NCBI GenBank assembly: GCA_003217965.1
Contig: QHNB01000223.1
Coordinates: 1 to 15,584 of the forward strand
Source of the DNA: Verrucomicrobiota bacterium
GTDB lineage: Bacteria; Verrucomicrobiota; Verrucomicrobiia; Chthoniobacterales; UBA10450
Direction: 5' to 3'
DNA length: 15,584 nucleotides
Shown here: positions 6,720 through 12,484 of the stretch, piece by piece
How the letters are laid out: the number at the start of each line of letters is the position of its first letter
How positions within the stretch are numbered: position 1 is the stretch's first letter
Position numbers and translations under genes: made by a program
Notes under the pieces: generated by a model
Told to the model about the DNA's origin: nothing
Seen by the model: only the letters and a program-made list of their open reading frames with translations
The model's database searches: none

Positions 6720-6760
6720 GCCTGGTGGATCGAGATAGTCCTCGCCACCAGGCGGTTTTG
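6720..6760 (+). terminator. Factor-independent terminator after the small secreted protein gene
   Basis: GCCTGGTGG (6720-6728) pairs perfectly with CCACCAGGC (6745-6753) across a 16-base loop and is followed by GGTTTTGCTTT. The T run is short, so efficiency is uncertain. A weaker imperfect hairpin (GCTTGGGG / GCCCAGC, about 6683-6705) lies just upstream. Confidence 0.65.
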
Positions 6761-6807
6761 CTTTCACTGAGCGCATGCGAACACCGCGATCATTCACGAT
6801 GTTACCT

Positions 6808-6938
6808 AAAGCTCGCTAGCGACGAGCGTGGGAGCAAGTGGGCGTGGGCAGTAACCGAGTTTCAATTGCGCCGGAGGCGCGAAGTTAAAAAGGTTAAAAG
6901 AGTTACAAGGTTAAAAAGGGGAGGCGAAGAGGAGCTGG
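6808..6938 (+). repeat. Composite intergenic repeat, copy 3 (shorter)
   Basis: Modules in the same order as at 361-538 and 4060-4252: GCGACGAGCGTGGGAGCAAG, AGTAACCGAG, CAATTGCGCC-GGA-GGCGC, the GTTAAAA array (6884-6919), then GGCGAAG and GGAGCTGG to 6938. The leading AAGTAAGAA block is missing. GCGCC and GGCGC form a short hairpin just before the array, also kept in the copy at 7961-7973. Confidence 0.75.
6884..6919 (+). repeat. GTTAAAAG array, copy 3 of 6
   Basis: Units GTTAAAAAG, GTTAAAAGA, GTTACAAG, GTTAAAAAGG. It lies between convergent genes, yet on the same strand as the other five copies. Confidence 0.85.
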
Positions 6939-6973
6939 ACCATCGAGCTCCGAGCGTGGAGCACGGAACCCGG

Positions 6974-7113
6974 GCGAGCTTGAATAGTCAGAGATGTGAT
7001 GCGCGCTTTCCCAAGTCGCGCACGCGTTTCCCAAACGAGCGATGCCGTCCACCCCGCCGGCATCCCCGCACGGCGTGTTCTCGGCTTCGCTCGACATGAC
7101 AAAGGTGCGGATT
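6974..7113 (+). repeat. GCTTGAATAG ... CGACATGACAAA element, long form
   Basis: Ends match 3172-3228: GAGCTTGAATAG and GAGATGT on the left, TCGGCTTCGCTCGACATGAC and GTGCGGATT on the right. Here about 80 bases (~6998-7077) lie between the halves. Inside are two similar ~20-base units sharing TTTCCCAA (7001-7021 and 7022-7042). The element abuts the stop codon of the minus-strand methyltransferase. No coding frame is apparent. Confidence 0.65.
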
Positions 7114-7914
7114 TCAGAGTGCAGATTTTTCAGCTAGTAGGGTGATGTCCATTTGATAAAACTTGAACGTGTTTTCCTCGCCGCTCCGCTCCGCGGCTAC
7201 GGTTCGGTAGCGATCGAGGACGTCATTGATGAAGCCGGCCCGTTCCGACTCGGGCAAGCGGGGGGTCCATTCGATGCAGCCGACCGCGCAGAAAGCAGCA
7301 AATGCCGCGCCTGACCCAAAATCCCAGGCATGATCTTTGGTCGAAACGCCCAGCACCCGGAAGCCATTACGCTCTGCCATGGCAGCATACTCCTCCGGTG
7401 TCAGATGCAGATAAGGGTCGTGAAAATCGCGGAAGTAAGCGCTCCATTTCGATGTCTGGCGGGTCTCTTCCACTATATTTTCCAAGCTCTTGCGTCGACC
7501 TGCCGGAACAAGGCGAAGCTGCGCCCTACCACCTTTGGCTAACGCGGAGTGGATGGACCTGAGCGCTGCCTCTTGGTCCGGAATCCAATGGAGCGCATTG
7601 AACGAGACGACAAGATCAAACTCATCTTGGAAGGGCAGGCGGCGAGCGTCCGCGACTTGAAATCGAAGATTCGGTCGCGTCGCCGGACTGAAGTGGCTCT
7701 GCGCGAAGCTGATCATGTCCCGCGATGGATCGACGCCCACGACCGAAGCTGGCGGCACGCGAATGGCGATTTCCGCGGTGATCTTTCCGTCGCCGCAACC
7801 GACATCGAGGATCCGCTCGGGGCCATTGAGGTCAAGAAGAGCGAGTACTTCCTGGGCCATCGCTTCCTGAAGCGACGAACGTCGCGAGTACTCGGCTGCA
7901 TCCCATTCTGTCAT
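7114..7914 (-). CDS. Class I SAM-dependent methyltransferase (trans-aconitate methyltransferase-like)
   Basis: 266 residues from ATG 7912-7914 (MTEWDAAEYSRRSSLQEAMA). The SAM-binding motif I RILDVGCGDGKIT is at ~34-46, the acidic ribose-binding end of strand 2 in VVGVDPSRDM at ~58-67, motif DARRLPF at ~89-95, and motif IV FDLVVSFNALHWIPD at ~99-113. The NALHW pattern and N-terminal WDAAEY are typical of Tam-like small-molecule methyltransferases (Methyltransf_11/25), which methylate carboxylate or other small substrates in the cytoplasm. The true substrate cannot be told. The C-terminal half (HLTPEEYAAMAERNGFRVLG, DRYRTVAAERSGEENTFKFY) is typical of the family cap region. It is a single gene; the plus-strand repeat upstream means only pyrimidines precede its start and no ribosome-binding site is visible. 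Confidence 0.88.
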   Translation of the reverse strand: MTEWDAAEYSRRSSLQEAMAQEVLALLDLNGPERILDVGCGDGKITAEIAIRVPPASVVGVDPSRDMISFAQSHFSPATRPNLRFQVADARRLPFQDEFDLVVSFNALHWIPDQEAALRSIHSALAKGGRAQLRLVPAGRRKSLENIVEETRQTSKWSAYFRDFHDPYLHLTPEEYAAMAERNGFRVLGVSTKDHAWDFGSGAAFAAFCAVGCIEWTPRLPESERAGFINDVLDRYRTVAAERSGEENTFKFYQMDITLLAEKSAL

Positions 7915-7928
7915 GGAGTGATACTACA

Positions 7929-8037
7929 AAGTAGAAGGAAGAAGGAAGAAGGAAGAATTGCGCCAGGGGCGCGAGGTCAAAAACGTTAAAAGGGTTACAA
8001 CGTTAAACGGGGATGCACTGAAATTGCGAAAAGGGGA
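7929..8037 (+). repeat. Repeat-filled spacer: AAGGAAGAA run plus GTTAAAAG array
   Basis: Four GAAGGAA-type units (7931-7956), then AATTGCGCC-AGG-GGCGCGAG (a perfect GCGCC/GGCGC hairpin at 7960-7972), then the array and GGGGATGCA. It is the same module order as in the composite element but with the GC-rich middle block missing. Confidence 0.75.
7976..8010 (+). repeat. GTTAAAAG array, copy 4 of 6
   Basis: Units GTCAAAAAC, GTTAAAAGG, GTTACAAC, GTTAAACGG, with the TTACAA variant in the third unit. It lies between two minus-strand genes. The downstream GGGGATGCA is shared with copy 6 and, as AAGGATGCA, with copy 5. Confidence 0.85.
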
Positions 8038-8058
8038 GTGGAGAATGTGGAAGGAGAG

Positions 8059-8304
8059 TCATCGCACTTCGTCGCCTGTTGGGACTTGTTCTGGACGCAA
8101 GAATGTCTTCACCAAATCTACTTCGCCACACACCGTCATTCCCGGCAATCGTTTGAACCACTTGCGAGCGGGAACATCTGGCTCACTATCAAGCCAATCG
8201 ACGAAGCGACCAAGCTCTTCGGCGGCGATGTTCCGCGACCGAATGCGATCAATAAGATGATCAAGCAACGCCGGCGGCAGATTTTGCCGGCGAACCTTAG
8301 GCAT
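8059..8304 (-). CDS. Putative toxin-like partner of a two-gene toxin-antitoxin-type pair
   Basis: 81 residues from ATG 8302-8304 (MPKVRRQNLPPALLDHLIDR). An extension to 8328 is open, but this ATG lies inside the last codons of the upstream gene (eight-base overlap ATGCCTAA), the usual layout of coupled toxin-antitoxin genes, so it is preferred. The protein is small and basic at the N-terminus, with helices LLDHLIDRIRSRNIAAEELG and FVDWLDSEPDVP followed by a strand-rich end (KWFKRLPGMTVCGEVDLVKT, FLRPEQVP). Similar pairs occur scattered in soil Verrucomicrobiota and other phyla as hypothetical genes, by memory. No RelE, PIN or MazF catalytic signature is recognised, so the toxin role is inferred from gene order, size and overlap. 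Confidence 0.6.
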   Translation of the reverse strand: MPKVRRQNLPPALLDHLIDRIRSRNIAAEELGRFVDWLDSEPDVPARKWFKRLPGMTVCGEVDLVKTFLRPEQVPTGDEVR

Positions 8305-8518
8305 GCGATCGCCCGCCGTAGAAGCCACGGACGATGCTCTCTCGAACAGCCGAGGCTTCAGTCGCGTCTTTCGCGTTCACGAGCCGCTCGGCCAAGGTAG
8401 ACAGCTCAGGCCCGCTAAGTTTCCGCTCGGCATCGAGTTGGTAAACGAAACGCACGATACCCGCCTGTTCCTCAGGGGTGAGGCGTTTGATTTCGTCGAT
8501 GATTTGCGAGGCTGTCAC
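8297..8518 (-). CDS. Putative antitoxin-like small protein of the same pair
   Basis: 73 residues from GTG 8516-8518, giving TASQIIDEIKRLTPEEQAGI, then VRFVYQLDAERKLSGPEL, STLAERLVNAKDATEASAVR and ESIVRGFYGGRSHA. The opening 'x-I-x-x-E-I-K-x-L-x-P-E-E-Q' helix is the usual start of many antitoxins (DUF2281/AbrB-adjacent and addiction-module types), and the C-terminal 'GFYGG' is a distinctive end. It is acidic and helical and precedes its partner with an eight-base overlap, as antitoxins usually do. No DNA-binding fold is identified. No clear ribosome site precedes the GTG. The call rests on context and general pattern. Confidence 0.6.
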   Translation of the reverse strand: MTASQIIDEIKRLTPEEQAGIVRFVYQLDAERKLSGPELSTLAERLVNAKDATEASAVRESIVRGFYGGRSHA

Positions 8519-8869
8519 AATGCGAAACTACGCTAGCGAAGAAAGGAATTCAAAGGGAAGAGGGAAAACAGGGATAAGTAGCAGTTAAGAAGTAGAAAGG
8601 ATGAGTAAACGCTGAAACTCAGAAACGCTGAGAGCTGAAATGGGGAATGCGGAAGCACGGAGCGGGGAGCAGGGAGCAGGGAGCGGCAAAGGGGAAAAGT
8701 AGGAAGTAGAAATTAAGAAGTAAGAAGGACGAGCGAGCAGGGGACCAAGAATCGCGAGCGCCGCGCGATCGCCGGCGTCGATGAGGAAGCCGAAAAGGCG
8801 ACGGAAACGCCGGTTGACCGCGGACGCTAGAGTCGTAGGAATACGATTGTCCGCGCGGAATCGCAGGCC
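8519..8869. repeat. Gene-free spacer with purine-rich repeats and a short coding-like remnant
   Basis: 8570-8600 carries AAGTAG/TTAAGAAGTAGAA words. 8605-8640 holds two copies of AACGCTGA. 8654-8684 is a run of CGGAGCGGGGAGCAGGGAGC-like heptamers, also seen at 10900-10940. 8695-8729 is an AAGTAGGAAGTAG, AAATTAAGAAGTAAGAAGG run. From about 8747 to the TAG at 8828-8830 the sequence has coding character (see separate entry). TCGTA-GGAA-TACGA (8833-8846) is a small hairpin just before the histidine kinase start. The kinase promoter should lie in this spacer but is not recognised. Confidence 0.7.
8717..8830 (+). pseudogene. Coding-like remnant: possible C-terminal tail of a lost gene
   Basis: A short frame ending at TAG 8828-8830 reads RERRAIAGVDEEAEKATETP then VDRGR, with G/C at most third codon positions from about 8750 on, unlike the purine-rich repeats around it. 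It has no start codon and is closed upstream by TAA at 8714-8716 inside a repeat run. It may be the tail of a gene whose front was replaced by repeats. The parent gene is not recognised. Confidence 0.25.
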
Positions 8870-10888
8870 ATGCTTCGTCGACGTTTCTCTGCCGTGATCG
8901 TTTTCGTCACGTTGACGCTGGTCTATTTCGTGGCGGGCAAGCTGGGACTGAAGTTAGCGTTCCTCCAAGCGAGTGCTTCACCGGTGTGGCCTCCGGCAGG
9001 AATAGCGCTGGGTGCGTTGCTCGTGCTCGGCTACCGAACCTGGCCAGCCATTTTTGTTGGCGCCTTCCTGGTAAATGTAACCACTACAGGGAACATCCCG
9101 ACCTCAGTGGCAATCGGCGCCGGGAATACGCTGGAAGCAATTTGCGGAGCGTGGCTGGTAAATCGCTTTGCCAGCGGAATGCGCGTATTTGATCATTCAC
9201 AAGATGTTTTCAGGTTCGGGTTCGCGACCGTCGCGAGCACCGTCATTAGTCCGACAATCGGGGTGACGAGTCTGGCGCTGGCAGGTTTCGTCGATTGGGC
9301 CAAGTACGGTGCGGTGTGGGTGACCTGGTGGCTGGGAGATGCGACGGGAGATCTCATCTTCGCACCGGTTGTGATTCTTTGGGCGATAGGGCCGCCCCCG
9401 CGATGGAGTAGTAAAAAGGCCCTGGAAGTAGGATTGCTTCTCCTTTTGCTGGTGGCACTGGGCGAAGCCGTATTTGGCGGATGGTTTCCGGTCAACGCAA
9501 CTAATTATCCGATCGCATTCATCTGTGGCCCGGTGGTCATCTGGATGGCATTTCGCTTGTCGCAACGGGAAACCGCAACCGGGATTTTCATTGTCTCGGC
9601 GATCGCGATCTGGGGCACGTTGCAGAACTTCGGGCCATTTGTGATGGAGACCCAGAATCAATCGCTGCTGATCCTACAAAGTTCCACGGCGGTGCTGACG
9701 ATCACGGCGATGGCGCTGGCAGCAGGCATGGCGGAGCGGCGACGGGCGGAGGCAACTTTGGAGAGGCAAAAATCGTTAGTGGAATCGGCGAACCGGACCA
9801 AGGACAATTTTCTCGCCATGCTTTCGCATGAACTACGAACGCCGCTGACGCCGGTGGTCTTAGCGCTGGAGACATTGCAAAAGCAATGGCAACAGAATGA
9901 AGAAGCAGGTTCGACCCTGGAAATGATCCGGCGGAACATCGATGTCGAAAGCCATTTGATCGACGATCTGCTGGATGTGACTCGGATCAGCAAAGGGAAG
10001 TTGGAACTGAGCTTGGTAACTCTCGATGCTCACGCGGAAGTCTGTAATGTGGTGGAGATGTGCCAGGCGGAAGCAGAAGCAAAGAAAATCCGGATTCAGG
10101 TCGATTTGCGTGCGGCAGATCATCATGTCGCTGCCGATGAAGCGAGGTTTCAACAGATCATTTGGAACCTGCTCAAGAACGCGATCAAGTTTAGCCGGAA
10201 AACGGACGAAATTATGATTTCGTCAACAAACGAATCGCGGCATCAGCTAACGATTAGTGTGCAAGACAACGGAATCGGAATTGCGCCCGATGCCATCGAC
10301 AGAATTTTCGATCCCTTTGAACAGGGAGAACCGTTTTTGAAACAACGTTTTGGCGGCTTGGGTTTGGGGCTGGCGATTAGTAAATCGCTGGCGCAAGCTC
10401 ATGGCGCTTCTCTTATTGCTAAAAGCGATGGCATCAATCGAGGGGCAACCTTTTCTTTAAGTATAAGGACGGTCCCGCCATCGCAAGAGGCTGCGGGGTT
10501 GTCCGAAAAACAACCACAGCTTTCAGCGCGCACCTTTCGGATTCTGCTGGTCGACGATCACGCGGACACGTGCGCGGTCCTGCAAAAATTACTGGTGGCG
10601 CGCGGGCACAGAGTGACAGCTACCCACGACATGCACTCGGCGCTCGACAGGGCGCAGAGAGATCACTTCGACCTAATAATCAGCGATCTCGGGTTACCTG
10701 ACGGCAGCGGAACCGAACTGATGACGCGATTGGGTGCCACTTCGCGCATCCCAGGGATCGCGATGAGCGGCTTCGGGACCAATGCGGATATGGAGAAGAG
10801 TCTCGCGGCGGGTTTCTCCGAACATTTGGTGAAGCCGATCACGATGGAGAAACTCGAAGTGGCAATCCAAGCGGTGATGACGAGTTAG
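8870..10888 (+). CDS. MASE1 hybrid sensor histidine kinase with C-terminal receiver domain
   Basis: 672 residues from ATG 8870. Residues ~1-295 form a MASE1-type integral membrane sensor of about eight hydrophobic segments (VYFVAGKLGLKLAFL, SPVWPPAGIALGALLVLGYR and TWWLGDATGDLIFAPVVILW are family marks). After a short linker helix (ERRRAEATLERQ), HisKA starts at ~313 with the H-box FLAMLSHELRTPLTP, phospho-acceptor His320. HATPase follows with the N-box NLLKNAIKFS (Asn437), the G1 box DNGIGIAP and the G2 box GGLGLGLAISKSLA. The receiver (~556-670) has the acidic pair Asp562/Asp563 in LLVDDHADT, phospho-acceptor Asp606 in IISDLGLPDG, and Lys655 in LVKPI. All catalytic residues are intact. It senses an unknown membrane signal and passes phosphate His to Asp; no output regulator or HPt gene is adjacent, so the partner is elsewhere. 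It converges with the next gene. Confidence 0.95.
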   Translation: MLRRRFSAVIVFVTLTLVYFVAGKLGLKLAFLQASASPVWPPAGIALGALLVLGYRTWPAIFVGAFLVNVTTTGNIPTSVAIGAGNTLEAICGAWLVNRFASGMRVFDHSQDVFRFGFATVASTVISPTIGVTSLALAGFVDWAKYGAVWVTWWLGDATGDLIFAPVVILWAIGPPPRWSSKKALEVGLLLLLLVALGEAVFGGWFPVNATNYPIAFICGPVVIWMAFRLSQRETATGIFIVSAIAIWGTLQNFGPFVMETQNQSLLILQSSTAVLTITAMALAAGMAERRRAEATLERQKSLVESANRTKDNFLAMLSHELRTPLTPVVLALETLQKQWQQNEEAGSTLEMIRRNIDVESHLIDDLLDVTRISKGKLELSLVTLDAHAEVCNVVEMCQAEAEAKKIRIQVDLRAADHHVAADEARFQQIIWNLLKNAIKFSRKTDEIMISSTNESRHQLTISVQDNGIGIAPDAIDRIFDPFEQGEPFLKQRFGGLGLGLAISKSLAQAHGASLIAKSDGINRGATFSLSIRTVPPSQEAAGLSEKQPQLSARTFRILLVDDHADTCAVLQKLLVARGHRVTATHDMHSALDRAQRDHFDLIISDLGLPDGSGTELMTRLGATSRIPGIAMSGFGTNADMEKSLAAGFSEHLVKPITMEKLEVAIQAVMTS

Positions 10889-10998
10889 AGAAGGAGCTGA
10901 GAACGAGGAGCGATCGAGCAGGGAGCAGGGAGCAGGGAGCTAAAGCGTTAAAAAGGTTACAAAGTTAGAAGGGTTACAAGGATGCAGTAGTGGGCGGC
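10889..10998 (+). repeat. Spacer between convergent genes: GGAGCAGGGAGC run and GTTAAAAG array
   Basis: After GAGCTGAGAACGAGGAGCGA (10896-10915) come three tandem AGCAGGG units (10917-10939), then the array (10947-10981) and GATGCAGTAG. The same heptamer run occurs at 8660-8684. No hairpin terminator for either gene was found here. Confidence 0.8.
10947..10981 (+). repeat. GTTAAAAG array, copy 5 of 6
   Basis: Units GTTAAAAAG, GTTACAAA, GTTAGAAGG, GTTACAAGG. The TTACAA variant is in units 2 and 4, so this copy is shifted or rearranged relative to copies 1-4. Confidence 0.8.
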
Positions 10999-12246
10999 TC
11001 AAAAGAGCGTGAGCGTTCCGTTGGTGTAGGTGCCGATTCGCACCCAGCCGTAGGTGCCATTCACCGGACGAACGGCCCAGAAATCGAAATCAGCGCTGAG
11101 CCTGTCGCCAGCGGCGTCGAGAGCAGTGGAGCCAGTGACGCCGCTGTAGGCATTCGCCGCATTGACGAAAGCTGCTTTGAAACTGGCGAAGTCCTTCAAA
11201 TCTCCAGCAGCTCGCAAGGCTCGCTCCACCACGAAAAGCGCGTCGTAAGTAGAAAGCGCGAACGCATCCGGCATGATCCCGGTGCGCGCCTCAATCGCAC
11301 TGGCAATAGGCTGCCACAAACTCTGCAAGGCATCGGGAAGCCCGAAGGTCGGGTTCGGGTATCCGGCGCTGACAGCAAAAGCAGCTGCGGTCGCGTCGCC
11401 GGTTAATGCCGCGGAAAGGGCGACGCCGTCGCTGCCGTACCAGTGAGTGGATGAGAGGATGGAATTATTTGCCGCGCTGTGGAACACGCCTACAACTTCA
11501 TCAAAAGCAGCGAGGTAAATTGCGACGCTGTTTGGATCCGCGCCGGCAATCAGCAACGCGCCGACCTGTGACGCGACCGAGCTCGTGGCGGCGGAAAAAT
11601 CGGTCGTGCTCGGTTGGTACTGGTAGCCACTCGTGACGGTGCCGCCCAGGTTCTCGAAATCGACTTTGACGGAATCGTGCAAGCCGTTATTGCCCGCGTC
11701 GTTTCGCCAAAGTGGAACGATGGTACGAATGCCGTCGTGCCACATGAGAGCGACAATGGCCTCAGCTTCGCGCATGTCGTTTGGACAAAACCGAAAAATG
11801 TTGTCACCCGGAATGGCGAGCGAGGAAGCGGTGCTGCCCTGACTGATGACGAGAATGTTATGAGCATCAGCGTAAGGTTTGATCATCGCGACTTCGGCAC
11901 TTGATTGCGGGCCAATCACAATCTGGACCCCGCGTTTATCGAGGTCCTGGATGGCCTCGAGTGCTTTCGCCGGGTCGAGCTGCGTATCGCGGACGAACAA
12001 GTGGAATCGGTAGCCGCCACGCTGGGCCTTGGCGTCAGCGGCGAGCTGATCTGCCGCAATCTCAAGCGCTGCGACGGTATTGTGTCCGAGCGAAGACCAG
12101 GAGCCGGTTAAGGAGACGAGAAGGCCGATCTTGAACTCGCGGTGCGAATGCAGTGGCGGTTGCTCGCCGCGGAGAGGACTAAGTGCAGCAAGTAATACTA
12201 GGCAAAGGATGAACTTGGGGAGGAAATGATTTCTCATAAAGACCAT
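10999..12246 (-). CDS. Periplasmic solute-binding protein, branched-chain amino acid ABC type (orphan)
   Basis: 415 residues from ATG 12244-12246, or more likely 412 from ATG 12235-12237 (MRNHFLPKFILCLVLLAALS, a signal peptide ending near residue 27). FKIGLLVSLTGSWSSLGHNT is the family opening of Peripla_BP_6/LivK-type proteins. It is followed by AALEIAADQLAADA, FHLFVRDTQLDPAKALEAIQ, DLDKRGVQIVIGPQSSAEVA, FRFCPNDMREAEAIVAL and, in the second lobe, AAFDEVVGVFHSA and DAFALSTYDALFVVERALR. It should bind an amino acid, amide or similar ligand in the periplasm. No permease or ATPase gene is next to it, so it is an orphan that works with distant transporter genes or as a sensor. The DPNSVAIYLAAFD lobe-crossing region looks intact. 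No cysteine lipobox is seen at the cleavage site. Confidence 0.9.
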   Translation of the reverse strand: MVFMRNHFLPKFILCLVLLAALSPLRGEQPPLHSHREFKIGLLVSLTGSWSSLGHNTVAALEIAADQLAADAKAQRGGYRFHLFVRDTQLDPAKALEAIQDLDKRGVQIVIGPQSSAEVAMIKPYADAHNILVISQGSTASSLAIPGDNIFRFCPNDMREAEAIVALMWHDGIRTIVPLWRNDAGNNGLHDSVKVDFENLGGTVTSGYQYQPSTTDFSAATSSVASQVGALLIAGADPNSVAIYLAAFDEVVGVFHSAANNSILSSTHWYGSDGVALSAALTGDATAAAFAVSAGYPNPTFGLPDALQSLWQPIASAIEARTGIMPDAFALSTYDALFVVERALRAAGDLKDFASFKAAFVNAANAYSGVTGSTALDAAGDRLSADFDFWAVRPVNGTYGWVRIGTYTNGTLTLF

Positions 12247-12484
12247 GATCTCAGGAACGGGATGGGGAAGGAAGAATTAGGAAGGCAGAAGCGGAGCAAA
12301 TTCGGATTTTGGAACTTGGAGTGCGAAATGTTTCAAAGGGAAGAATTAAGAAGGAAGAAACAAGCATGGAGGGGACGAAGGGCGAAGTAAGAATTAGGAA
12401 GGAAGAAGGAATTGAGAAGAACGGTGGCGAAAAACGCTTCGACGATTGAATAGATCGGACACGCCCAACGACCAACATCTTGAT
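12247..12484 (+). repeat. Divergent spacer with AAGGAAGAATTAGGAAGG-type repeats
   Basis: Contains runs of GGAAGAATTAGGAAGG at 12269-12290, GGGAAGAATTAAGAAGGAAG at 12340-12358 and GAAGTAAGAATTAGGAAGG at 12385-12408. 12299-12330 (AATTCGGATTTTGGAACTTG then GAGTGCGAAATG) matches the remnant at 13778-13802. Both flanking genes must be transcribed away from here, yet no promoter is recognised. Confidence 0.7.

Noticed and set aside
6725..7099. 124-codon plus-strand frame downstream of the small secreted protein
   Set aside because: Runs through a terminator hairpin and repeat modules; Arg-rich and without domain character.
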